This document shows positions 1-6,949 of a stretch of 7,953 bases of DNA, in pieces (position 1 is the first letter of the stretch; each line of letters starts with the position of its first letter). A program made the translations under genes and the position numbers. The notes beneath the pieces are model-generated. The model did not search any database. It worked only from the letters and a program-made list of their open reading frames with translations, and was not told where the DNA came from. The stretch is from NCBI GenBank assembly GCA_031285575.1, contig JAITVX010000003.1:1-7953 (forward strand), read 5' to 3'. Source of the stretch: Bacteroidales bacterium (GTDB taxonomy: Bacteria; Bacteroidota; Bacteroidia; Bacteroidales; VadinHA17).

Positions 1-127
1 TGAGAACTACAGAAGAATGACCACTGATTACGAATACAGAACCGAATCAGCAGAAACAATGATACAAATTACATGCTGCCAAATCATGCTTAATAAATTT
101 ATGGAATAAATTCAAAACAGCTTCTTA
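1..127 (+). mobile_element. Right end of an IS5-type insertion sequence (partial)
   Basis: The window opens inside an insertion sequence. It holds the last 35 codons of a DDE transposase followed by a probable terminal inverted repeat at about 111-127, TTCAAAACAGCTTCTTA. Read from the outside in, this is TAAGAAGCTGTTTTGAA, the GC-poor GnnGCTGTTTTGAA style seen at ends of IS5-family elements. The last TA could be the target duplication. The left end is outside the window, so neither the matching repeat nor the exact boundary can be confirmed. Confidence 0.6.
2..109 (+). CDS. IS5-type DDE transposase, C-terminal 35 residues (5' end outside window)
   Basis: An open frame runs from the window edge to a TAA at 107-109. 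It begins ENYRRMTTDYEYRTESAE and continues MIQITCCQIMLNKFME. The pattern [N/K]YRR(L/M)xxDYEYRTxxxExMIxIxxxxxML is the characteristic end of IS5-family (DDE_Tnp_1-like) transposases, after the last catalytic Glu, whose region lies outside the window. The assignment rests on recognition of this tail only. Whether the transposase is intact cannot be judged. It is convergent with the etf operon, whose terminator lies about 155 bp downstream. Confidence 0.7.
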   Translation, partial: ENYRRMTTDYEYRTESAETMIQITCCQIMLNKFME

Positions 128-263
128 GTTTTTTAACAAAAAGCACTAAACAAAAAACGGTACAAACAGTACAGATCATTATGCGAAGATAGGCATATAC
201 TACCTAATCATTATACCACATTTTTTTGCGATAGGTTCTTGCAATGGCGGAGAAAATGTTTTG

Positions 264-298
264 CATAAAATAAAAAAGGTGCATAATATCTATGCACC
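264..298 (-). terminator. Intrinsic terminator of the etf/acyl-CoA dehydrogenase operon
   Basis: On the minus strand GGTGCATA pairs perfectly with TATGCACC across a 5-nt loop (GATAT; stem bases 278-298). TTTTTTATTTTA follows at once (277 down to about 264). It starts 22 nt after the TGA of the acyl-CoA dehydrogenase, the last gene of the operon. The 8-bp stem plus U-tract is a textbook Rho-independent terminator in the right place and orientation. The reverse strand lacks a comparable T-tract, so it is unlikely to work in both directions. Confidence 0.9.
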
Positions 299-320
299 CG
301 TATATTCAGTTTTGAATTTG

Positions 321-2099
321 TCAAAATTTATAACAGTTATCGGCTATCAGTTTGTCGGCGATTCGTCTCCTGGCTTCTTTTACATTGATACACGATGTTT
401 TTGTCAGCTCGTCGATGGTTTTCATCAGTTGTGTGCATGTGTCGGTTGTGCAGAAGGAACTTATTGCATCGAGACCGGCTTTTCTTACTGTGCTGGCAGC
501 ATTATGCACGTTCACGTCGAGTATGTCTTTATAAAGCGACACATCTTTTTTCATGATTTCCATTTTTTCTATTCTCAATGCAAGTGATTCAGACAGATAG
601 GTTGCCATCATCATGTCGGCAATGTTGTTCAGTGTTTCCTGTTCGCTTACAATTGTTTTTCCGAATGTGGTATTTGTTCCATGGATACAGAGCAGTATGG
701 CTTTTTTGAAGTTTCTGATGTAGCGGTGTTTTTCTTCAAAGTAGCTTTCGCCATTTTTTTCCGGGGATGCTGCTTTTTCCATACTGTTCCACAGTTTTTC
801 GGCTTCAGCAAACAGAGGGAAATCACCTTTCATTGCGCGTTTCATTGCTGTATCAACTACAAGGAGACGATTTATTTCATTTGTCCCTTCAAATATTCTA
901 TTTATTCGCGAGTCGCGATATCCTCTGTCAACCATAGTTTCTGCAGAATATCCCATTCCACCAAATATCTGAACGGCTTCGTCGGCTACATAGTCGAGCA
1001 TTTCCGAACCTGCCACTTTCAGTATTGCGGCTTCAACTGCATAGTGGCTTATTGCTTCGGTTGCGGCGCGTCCGTAGTCACCGCCGTCGGCTGTCAGTTT
1101 TGCCAAAAGGGCGTCTATGTCGGCGCTTGCACGGTACACGGCTGCTTCGGCGGCAAATGTGCGGATAACCTGTTCGGCAAGCTTGTGTTTTATTGCCCCA
1201 AACGACGAAATGTATGTTCCGAACTGTTTTCTTTCATTGGCGTATGTTACCGAGTCGGTTATTGCTTTTTTGGCGGCTCCTACTACGTTTGCTCCGAGTT
1301 TCAAGCGTCCCATGTGAAGTATGCTAAGGGCAATGCGGAAGCCTTCACCGCGTTTGCCGAGAAGGTTTTCTACAGGTACTTTAACGTCGTTGAAGTATAT
1401 CTGTGCTGTTGACGAGCCTTTGATTCCCATTTTATGTTCGTCGGGGCCTATTACTACGCCGGGGTAGGTTGTTTCAACGATAAAGGCGCTTAAAACCCTG
1501 TCGTTATCTATTTTTGCAAACACTACGAGGGTGTCGGCAAAGCCGGCGTTGGTAATCCACATCTTCTGTCCGTTAAGGATGTAGTGTTTACCGTCTTCGC
1601 TCAGTTTTGCGTTCGATTTCCCGGAGTTTGCATCGCTCCCGGCTCCAGGTTCGGTAAGACAGTATGCTCCGATGGATTCTCCGGAGGCAAGTTTTGTAAC
1701 GTATTTCTGCCGCTGGTCGCTGTTCCCGTAATACATTATGGGCAATGTACCTATACCACAGTGTGCCATGTAGGCTACCGAAAAGGAATAGCCGGCTCCT
1801 GTAGTTTCGGCAACAAGCATCTGGGTTATGAACGACTGTCCGAAACCTCCAAGATCTTCGGGTATTGATATTCCCATCAATCCGAGTTCCCCTGACTTTT
1901 TCAGAAGAGTTTTCATTAGTTCCCTGTCGCTTTTTTCAACATCTTCGAGATTGGGATACACTTCAACTTCAAGAAAATCTTTGCACGTTTGTGCAATCAT
2001 CTTCTGTTCTTCGTTAAATTCTTCGGGAATAAACATTGTATCGGAACTTATTTCGGATACAAGAAATTCACCGCTTTTAAGAAGTTTGCTATCTTCCAT
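321..2099 (-). CDS. Acyl-CoA dehydrogenase, VLCAD/FadE type with C-terminal extension
   Basis: A 592-residue flavoprotein predicted to introduce the alpha-beta double bond into acyl-CoA and pass electrons to ETF. Visible domains are an N-terminal helical domain (about 25-140), the FAD/substrate signature with LTEPGAGSD at 148-156, WITNAG at 181-186, the middle beta domain (about 145-250), and the C-terminal helical domain (about 250-420) with NERKQFG at 288-294. RIFEGTNEINR follows at 401-411; Glu404 is in the position of the VLCAD-type catalytic base (IFEGTN). Residues about 425-592 are an extra C-terminal region, as in mitochondrial VLCAD/ACAD9 and Bacillus-type FadE proteins of about 595 residues. 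Short-chain enzymes of about 380 residues lack it. The ATG at 2097-2099 is preceded by AATAACT, the same heptamer that precedes etfA. It is the last gene of the operon, 16 nt after the CCG protein, and a terminator follows. Chain-length specificity is an inference from architecture; long or medium chain is likeliest. Confidence 0.95.
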   Translation of the reverse strand: MEDSKLLKSGEFLVSEISSDTMFIPEEFNEEQKMIAQTCKDFLEVEVYPNLEDVEKSDRELMKTLLKKSGELGLMGISIPEDLGGFGQSFITQMLVAETTGAGYSFSVAYMAHCGIGTLPIMYYGNSDQRQKYVTKLASGESIGAYCLTEPGAGSDANSGKSNAKLSEDGKHYILNGQKMWITNAGFADTLVVFAKIDNDRVLSAFIVETTYPGVVIGPDEHKMGIKGSSTAQIYFNDVKVPVENLLGKRGEGFRIALSILHMGRLKLGANVVGAAKKAITDSVTYANERKQFGTYISSFGAIKHKLAEQVIRTFAAEAAVYRASADIDALLAKLTADGGDYGRAATEAISHYAVEAAILKVAGSEMLDYVADEAVQIFGGMGYSAETMVDRGYRDSRINRIFEGTNEINRLLVVDTAMKRAMKGDFPLFAEAEKLWNSMEKAASPEKNGESYFEEKHRYIRNFKKAILLCIHGTNTTFGKTIVSEQETLNNIADMMMATYLSESLALRIEKMEIMKKDVSLYKDILDVNVHNAASTVRKAGLDAISSFCTTDTCTQLMKTIDELTKTSCINVKEARRRIADKLIADNCYKF

Positions 2100-2115
2100 A
2101 GTTATTTTTCGTTAG

Positions 2116-2910
2116 TTATAATTCGAGTGATTGTGCCATTAATTCGACAATATCAAGATTTTTAATATCTTCTTCTCTGTTTTTATATTTTAGACCATCA
2201 GTAAGCATCGTCATGCAAAACGGGCAAGCGGTTGCTATAATTTTTGCTCCGGTTTTTAAGGCCTGTTCCGTCCGTTTAATAAAAATCTCCTCGTCTCCTT
2301 TTTCAGCTTCTTTAAACATCTGCGCCCCTCCAGCTCCGCAACAAAGTGCAAAACTTTTATTGCGTTCCATTTCAATTACATTATCCGACAGTTTTTTCAA
2401 TATTGCGCGCGGTTCATCATAAATGTCATTAGCGCGTCCAAGATAGCATGGGTCGTGATATGTAACGGCAGTATTTTTGAACATTTCGGGTTTCACATTC
2501 AGTCTGCCGTTTTCAATAAGCATGTTTAGAAGTTGAAGATAGTTTAGTACTTCGTAAACACCCCCCAAATCAGGATATTCGTTTTTGAATATGTTATAGC
2601 AGTGAGGGCAAATTGTTATGATTTTTTTAACGTCGTATTGTTTCAGCGTCTCTATAACCTGTAAAGCCTGCATCTGATACAGCATTTCGTTGCCAGCTCT
2701 TCGAGCCGGATCACCAGTGCATGTTTCTTCTTTCCCGAGAACTGCAAAATTCACCTTTGAATGTACCATTACTTTGACAAAGGCTCTTACAACCTTTCTG
2801 TACCTGTCGTCGAAAGCTCCGGCACATCCTACCCAAAAAAGGTATTCGGGTTTTTCGCCTCTTGCAACGAGTTCCGACATTACAGGTATTTCTATTTTTA
2901 AGGTATTCAT
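2116..2910 (-). CDS. (Fe-S)-binding protein with two CCG (cysteine-rich) domains, EtfD C-terminal half
   Basis: A 264-residue soluble protein with no membrane segment. It has two CCG (cysteine-rich, formerly DUF224-associated) domains like those of heterodisulfide reductase HdrB/HdrD and GlpC. Domain 1 has Cys29 (VGCAG), Cys64 in ETCTGDPARRAGNE, and CPHC at 101-104. Domain 2 has Cys155 (HDPCYLGR), Cys190-Cys191 in LCCGAGGAQMF, and CPFC at 229-232. Domain 2 thus keeps the full CX(n)CCX(n)CxxC set, while domain 1 has Cys-Thr instead of Cys-Cys, which is common in this family. Such domains hold [4Fe-4S] or noncubane clusters. It lies 35 nt after the membrane Fe-S gene and 16 nt before the acyl-CoA dehydrogenase. 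Together with the upstream protein it supplies the domains that in EtfD/DUF224-type ETF:menaquinone oxidoreductases form one polypeptide, so the two probably form a complex. The ATG at 2908-2910 follows an A-rich AGAAGAA; Met11 is a possible alternative start. Confidence 0.9.
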   Translation of the reverse strand: MNTLKIEIPVMSELVARGEKPEYLFWVGCAGAFDDRYRKVVRAFVKVMVHSKVNFAVLGKEETCTGDPARRAGNEMLYQMQALQVIETLKQYDVKKIITICPHCYNIFKNEYPDLGGVYEVLNYLQLLNMLIENGRLNVKPEMFKNTAVTYHDPCYLGRANDIYDEPRAILKKLSDNVIEMERNKSFALCCGAGGAQMFKEAEKGDEEIFIKRTEQALKTGAKIIATACPFCMTMLTDGLKYKNREEDIKNLDIVELMAQSLEL

Positions 2911-2945
2911 TTCTTCTGTTCGTTTATTGTGCAGGATGATGAGGG

Positions 2946-4265
2946 TTATTTAGTGTTTAATTCAAGATCTTTTACCCAGTTCAGACGGTCTTCTGACGAA
3001 TACTGCCACGGAGCACCGTTATTTTCAATATTATTGAACACGATTTTAAGCTCACCCGGCGCCGACGCCTCTTCCATAACAAGGTAACGCCGCATGTCAA
3101 CTATCAGTGTGGGGTGGTTAATGTTTACCGGGCATTCTTTTGCACAGGCGTTGCAGGTTGTGCATGCCCATATTTCTTCTTCGGTAATAAAATCCCTTAG
3201 CAATGACCGGTTATCATTGAAGTCTTTGCCATATTTTACCATATTTGGCCCTTTTTCTTTCATCCTTGAGCGAAGATCCATCATTATTTTTCTGGGCGAT
3301 AAACGTTTTCCTGTAATATTTGCAGGACAAACCGATGTACATCTGCCGCATTGCGTACAGGAAAGTGAATCGAAATAGTTTTTCCATGTCGAATCTTCAG
3401 CATCTTTAACTCCAAAGCGCTCCACAACAGCCGGTTCGGGTATAGCCTGAAAAGCTGCTTCCGGATCCATCATCAGCCTTACTTCGCGTGTAATACTGTC
3501 CATATTGGGCAACTTTCCCAAAGGTTCAAGCCTGGTCAGGAAAACATTCGGAACCGATAGAAATACATGGAAGTGTTTGGAGTATGGCAAATAGTTTGCA
3601 AATAAAAATATCAGAAGTATATGCACCCACCACGATACTTCATAAACCATTTTGAAATCGTGAGCACTCATACTGCCAAACAGCGGCAGCAACAAGCCTG
3701 CAACGGGATATTTCCCTTCAATAGCCGTACCTTCAGAAATGGAAAAACCTACATACCCGATATTCATATCCATAAGCGAAATCATCAGCAATAATATCAA
3801 GGTAAGAGACAGGTTCGCATCTTTATGCGACGACGGTTTCATCTCAATTCCTTCAAAACGTTTTATATGACCATAAATACGACGCACAAGGAAAAAGATA
3901 ATAAGTATTGCTATAACCAGTGCAAAAATATCGCCTGCCGCCATGATGAAGTCATATACGGGGCCAAATACTTTCAAGGACTTTTCTACCCTGAAAAGTC
4001 CGTCGATAATCATCTCCACACTTCCAAACAGAATAAAGCAGAACCCCCAGAAAACAAGCGCATGAGCCAGCCCGACCACAGGTTTCCTGAATATTTTTGT
4101 TTGTCCAAACGCTACTTCTATTGTCAGCAGTGTTCTTTTCCAGAAATCCTTAATTTGACAAGAAGGTTTGGTAAACCTGAAAAAGCTTATTAGTCGGTTG
4201 ACTGTAAATGCAAATATGCCAAGAGTAACAGCGAGCGTAAAAGCAAAAATTATTTGTTTTGTCAT
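2946..4265 (-). CDS. Membrane NarI-like/di-[4Fe-4S] oxidoreductase, EtfD N-terminal half (ETF:menaquinone oxidoreductase)
   Basis: A 439-residue protein. The first 230 residues form a NarI-like membrane domain with about five hydrophobic segments (about 5-26, 66-88, 108-128, 152-170, 207-227). Candidate heme b ligands are His68 in GLAHALVFWGF, His215 in WWVHILLIF, and His231/His233 in LPYSKHFH. The cytoplasmic C-terminus carries two ferredoxin motifs, CTQCGRCTSVCP (303-314) and CTTCNACAKECPVN (368-381), the HdrC/GlpC-type pair that binds two [4Fe-4S] clusters. It is known in the family that this fold, joined to CCG domains, forms the EtfD/DUF224 proteins that move electrons between EtfAB and membrane quinone. 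Here the protein stops after the ferredoxin domain and the CCG part is the next gene. The gene begins 56 nt after etfA and its ATG at 4263-4265 follows an A-rich leader. Involvement with menaquinone and direction of flow are inferred. Confidence 0.9.
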   Translation of the reverse strand: MTKQIIFAFTLAVTLGIFAFTVNRLISFFRFTKPSCQIKDFWKRTLLTIEVAFGQTKIFRKPVVGLAHALVFWGFCFILFGSVEMIIDGLFRVEKSLKVFGPVYDFIMAAGDIFALVIAILIIFFLVRRIYGHIKRFEGIEMKPSSHKDANLSLTLILLLMISLMDMNIGYVGFSISEGTAIEGKYPVAGLLLPLFGSMSAHDFKMVYEVSWWVHILLIFLFANYLPYSKHFHVFLSVPNVFLTRLEPLGKLPNMDSITREVRLMMDPEAAFQAIPEPAVVERFGVKDAEDSTWKNYFDSLSCTQCGRCTSVCPANITGKRLSPRKIMMDLRSRMKEKGPNMVKYGKDFNDNRSLLRDFITEEEIWACTTCNACAKECPVNINHPTLIVDMRRYLVMEEASAPGELKIVFNNIENNGAPWQYSSEDRLNWVKDLELNTK

Positions 4266-4321
4266 AAATGTTTTTTCAAAATTGCTTTTAGTATCAATTC
4301 ATTACAATGGATTTTCGGATA

Positions 4322-5290
4322 TTATCTCTTTACTTCCCTTACGGCTTCAACCAGTTTTGGCAATACTTTTGCCGCATCGCCTACAATACCGTACTGGGCT
4401 GTTTCAAATATTGGTGCATCTTTGTCGGAATTGATAGCTACAATATATTTTGATGCACTGATGCCTGCTATATGTTGTGTAGCTCCTGATATTCCGACAG
4501 CTATATAAAGATTTGGGGCAATTATTTTACCTGTTTGTCCTGTATGTTCGCTGTGAGGCCTCCATCCTTCGTCGGAAACCGGCCTTGAACATGCGGTAGC
4601 ACCTCCTATAAGGTCGGCCAACTCAACAAGAGGCGCCCAGTTGTCGGGCGATTTCATTCCTCTTCCTCCCGACACAACAATATCGGCGTCGGTAAGCAGC
4701 AGTTTGCCACTCTGTTTTTCTACGCTGTTTACAACAGTTCTCACCTGTGAACCATCTATATCAACAGTTTTATTTTCAACAACTGCATTGTTAGATGTGG
4801 AGACTATATCGAAAGAATTTCTGGCAAGGGTTACTATTTTTATATCAGACTTTATAGTAAGGTGTGCAAATGCGTTTCCCGAGTAGGCTCTTTTATAAAC
4901 CGTAAACGGATTCAGGCTTACCGGCAACTTACTTACATCGGCACCTAAGCCAGCCTTGAGCCTTACCGAAAGATGCGGGGCAATGGCTTTGCCGGTGTTG
5001 TTGTTCGACAGAACGACGATTTTAGCATCCGTATCGACCGCAGTCGATGCTATTGCGTTTGCATAAGCGTTGTTGTCGAGGGTAAGCAGGGCGTCGTTTT
5101 TAATATTTATAATTTTATCGGCTCCGTAGCCTCCAAGCGACTTGAGTTCGGCGTCGTCAACGTTTCCGATTGACAGTGCCGTAACCGTGCTTCCGTTCAT
5201 TTTGGCGACAGCCGCAGCCCATGAAACAAGTTCGTAAGAAAGTTTCTTGAATTTTCCTTCCCAATTCTCGGTAAATACAAGTATCGACAT
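4322..5290 (-). CDS. etfA: Electron transfer flavoprotein subunit alpha
   Basis: A 322-residue protein of normal EtfA length. The N-terminal domain (about 1-190, starting MSILVFTE) has the usual alpha/beta fold with ALSIGN at 38-43. The C-terminal FAD domain (about 197-322) is strongly conserved: VSGGRGMKS (206-214), GATACSRPVSDEGW (230-243), GQTGK (251-255), LYIAVGISGATQH (261-273), KYIVAINSDKDAPIF (281-295) and YGIVGD (300-305). It binds the FAD that carries electrons between the dehydrogenase and the membrane oxidoreductase. His249 (SEHTGQTGK) sits where many EtfA proteins have Gln-Val before GQTGK. It lies 30 nt after etfB, the usual pairing. The ATG at 5288-5290 is preceded by AATAACT without a Shine-Dalgarno sequence. 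It could be a confurcating/bifurcating or a plain ETF; this cannot be decided by eye. Confidence 0.97.
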   Translation of the reverse strand: MSILVFTENWEGKFKKLSYELVSWAAAVAKMNGSTVTALSIGNVDDAELKSLGGYGADKIINIKNDALLTLDNNAYANAIASTAVDTDAKIVVLSNNNTGKAIAPHLSVRLKAGLGADVSKLPVSLNPFTVYKRAYSGNAFAHLTIKSDIKIVTLARNSFDIVSTSNNAVVENKTVDIDGSQVRTVVNSVEKQSGKLLLTDADIVVSGGRGMKSPDNWAPLVELADLIGGATACSRPVSDEGWRPHSEHTGQTGKIIAPNLYIAVGISGATQHIAGISASKYIVAINSDKDAPIFETAQYGIVGDAAKVLPKLVEAVREVKR

Positions 5291-5320
5291 AGTTATTGCT
5301 GTTAACGGTTTAAAAACAGA

Positions 5321-6070
5321 TTAAATAATTTTGGCTTCGTTTTGCAAAAGCGTTATTAACTGACGCGGGGCATCGGCGTCAACAAATTTACATGCGGCTT
5401 TCGGCGCCGGTTTTTCATACATAACAACTTCAGTGAGCGGTTCCACAGCAGAAGGCTGATATAGTTTGATTGGCTTTGTTCTTGCCATCATAATGCCTCT
5501 CATTGCAGCTATTTTGGGCTCCTTGGCAATTCCTTTCTGAACAATGGCCGCAAAAGGGACCGAAACGGTAATGTTCTCCCGTCCTCCGTCTATCTCACGT
5601 ACAAGGGCTGGTTTTCCTTCGACAAACCTGATATCGGAAACGGCAGATACTGACGGTATCTCAAGAAACTCGGCAATCATTCCTCCAACAGTTGAGCCAT
5701 TGAAATCACTTGATTCTATTCCGCACAGGATAATATCGAAGTTTTCTTTTTTGACTACCTCTGCAATCTGAGCGGCAGTAAAATATGCATCAACAGGTTC
5801 GGCGTCAACTCTTATTGCATCGTCGGCCCCAATTGCCAAAGCTTTTCGTATAACCGGCTCGGATACGGTAGTGCCTACGTGTATTACAGTTACCGAATTG
5901 ATTCCATTGGAAGCATCGTCTTTAAGCTCGAGAGCGCGTGTAAGCGAAAGCTCGTCCCATGGATTGATTACCCATTGTATGCCGGCAATATCTATGGATG
6001 CGTTGCCTTCAGTGAGTTTTATCTTGGTTGTAGTATCGGGAACAACGCTTATACATACCAGAATTTTCAT
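5321..6070 (-). CDS. etfB: Electron transfer flavoprotein subunit beta
   Basis: A 249-residue protein of usual EtfB size (about 250-260). Hallmarks are the start MKILVCISVVPDTTTKI, INPWDELSLTRALELKD (35-51), the GADDAIRVD strand (81-89), and the nucleotide loop ILCGIESSDFNGSTVGG (114-130) next to the partner interface. Also present are a DGGREN turn (161-166) and the C-terminal IAAMRGIMMARTKPIK stretch (187-202), equivalent to the PxxxxLxxIMxAxxKPI motif that contacts dehydrogenases. The ATG at 6068-6070 is chosen over the more distal in-frame ATG at 6152-6154. The added 28 residues (beginning MSPCFLPVQNK) do not resemble EtfB, and that distal ATG lies in the -7 promoter element, so it should not be transcribed. 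It is the first gene of the operon. A leader of about 75 nt is predicted. Confidence 0.96.
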   Translation of the reverse strand: MKILVCISVVPDTTTKIKLTEGNASIDIAGIQWVINPWDELSLTRALELKDDASNGINSVTVIHVGTTVSEPVIRKALAIGADDAIRVDAEPVDAYFTAAQIAEVVKKENFDIILCGIESSDFNGSTVGGMIAEFLEIPSVSAVSDIRFVEGKPALVREIDGGRENITVSVPFAAIVQKGIAKEPKIAAMRGIMMARTKPIKLYQPSAVEPLTEVVMYEKPAPKAACKFVDADAPRQLITLLQNEAKII

Positions 6071-6151
6071 GCTGTTAATTATTGACGGTTCAACTTGTTT
6101 ATTAATAGTTTCTTTTACCTGTTTGTTTTGCACAGGCAAAAAACATGGCGA

Positions 6152-6183
6152 CAAATATAATACGATTAAGACTTATAGCCAAA
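6152..6183 (-). promoter_or_regulatory. Bacteroidota-type promoter of the etfBA operon
   Basis: On the minus strand TTTG (6183-6180), a 20-nt spacer and TATATTTG (6159-6152) match the Bacteroidota sigma-ABfr consensus TTTG-N19-21-TAnnTTTG with no mismatch. Transcription should start about 5-8 nt downstream, near 6145, giving an A/T-rich leader of roughly 75 nt before the etfB ATG. No operator or riboswitch fold is visible in the leader. Confidence 0.85.
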
Positions 6184-6361
6184 TTCAACTATACATTTTT
6201 TAGAAATTCGGCCTCTCTATAGTGTGTAATTTATTAAGAATGTGGATTAACAGTAAAAGCAAGTTGCCAGTAATGCGTATTAAAACACAAATGTGCAAAA
6301 GTGTTCCAGATCCATGATTATACGGTATTTTAGCTTGCAGACAATAACAGCTATGTGCTCA

Positions 6362-6601
6362 TTAATACTGCACCACAATCTGTGTTATTTCAGGTTTGGT
6401 ACTTACTCCGTAGTAAATATGCAGAATGCTAGTTCCTTCCCTCAGGTTGGTTACATTAAACTGCACAGTATGGCTTTTGACAATATTGCAGGGCTGGCAC
6501 CTGTGGTTCAAGGTAATGCTCACGGTGGCTTCGTATACACCTGGTGCGGGTGAACTGCTCATGGTAATGTTTTGGAGTGGACTTTGAGACAATAAATTTA
6601 C
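6362..6601 (-). pseudogene. Remnant of a T9SS-secreted protein: C-terminal type A sorting domain
   Basis: The last 79 codons of a minus-strand frame ending in TAA at 6362-6364 look like the C-terminus of a secreted Bacteroidota protein. Residues about 45-79 (numbered from base 6601) contain VQFNVTNLREG then ILHIYYGVSTKPE and TQIVVQY. This follows the T9SS type A sorting pattern (xFNVSNLPxGxYxLHIYDGVSxKPExxQIxVQH), which directs proteins through the PorSS and to the outer surface. Just before it, NITMSS...GVYEATVSITLN resembles the beta-rich repeat that often precedes such domains. The frame stays open upstream to 7024, but those residues (many His, Cys and Arg) do not look like a T9SS protein, there is no signal peptide, and usual sorting-domain residues such as LYD are replaced. 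I infer a decayed 3' end whose body is lost. A frameshifted but recent pseudogene is also possible. Confidence 0.55.
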
Positions 6602-6625
6602 TGTTAGCATTAAGCCTGTCATGAT

Positions 6626-6949
6626 ATGGTACGGCAGGGCATTGGCTTTTTGCCAGCAGACACATTCCGTAAGTATATAAAGGTGGCAGCGAGCAGCAGT
6701 TGGCCGCTGTATAATGCCCCGGAAGTCGGCTTTTGCATTTTTAACTGCAGTATTGGTCAGGCGTACACCTCTGCAGACCAAGTGTGCATCTCGTATCACC
6801 TGACAGTGGTGTGTAATGACGAAAAAAACGAAGCCTGCCACATAAAATTTCGTGCGTTTGCCCTGACCGACAGCATGGAAATACATGATTACCGGTTTCC
6901 TGCTGGAAATGTAAACAAGTATTTTGTTCGTTATTTGCGAATGAAGTGA
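6626..6949 (+). CDS. Doubtful small hypothetical protein, Cys-containing
   Basis: A 107-residue plus-strand frame starting MVRQGIGFLPAD and ending VRYLRMK. I do not recognise it. It has six Cys (FCIFNCS, VCIS, VVCND, EACHI), no signal peptide and no membrane segment. Its middle part (YHLTVVCNDEKNEACHIKFRAF) alternates like a beta strand, and its codons look fairly normal. Against it are the lack of a promoter or A-rich leader at the ATG, the open frame on the opposite strand over the same bases, and the adjoining decayed gene. It may be a fragment of a lost gene or chance. Confidence 0.2.
   Translation: MVRQGIGFLPADTFRKYIKVAASSSWPLYNAPEVGFCIFNCSIGQAYTSADQVCISYHLTVVCNDEKNEACHIKFRAFALTDSMEIHDYRFPAGNVNKYFVRYLRMK

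Noticed and set aside
171..183. Short inverted repeat GTAC-AAACA-GTAC downstream of the IS end
   Set aside because: A 4-bp stem with no T-tract, common by chance in A/T-rich DNA.
261..587. Plus-strand open frame crossing the operon terminator and the dehydrogenase 3' end
   Set aside because: It needs a TTG start inside the terminator's T-tract and runs antisense to the dehydrogenase; no support as a gene.
681..1412. 243-residue plus-strand open frame inside the acyl-CoA dehydrogenase gene
   Set aside because: It is antisense to a strongly conserved enzyme, rich in Cys and Phe, and resembles no family; a shadow of the minus-strand codon pattern.
2178..2240. Domain 1 of the CCG protein as defective because it has Cys64-Thr instead of Cys-Cys
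   Set aside because: The CTGDPARR form is usual in the first CCG domain of this family, so it is not an anomaly.
6071..6154. 28-residue N-terminal extension of EtfB
   Set aside because: Its ATG lies in the -7 promoter element and the residues do not match EtfB; Met at 6068-6070 gives the normal length.
6286..6297. CACA-TT-TGTG hairpin followed by TTTT on the minus strand as a terminator for the T9SS remnant
   Set aside because: The 2-nt loop and 4-bp stem are too weak to be a convincing terminator.
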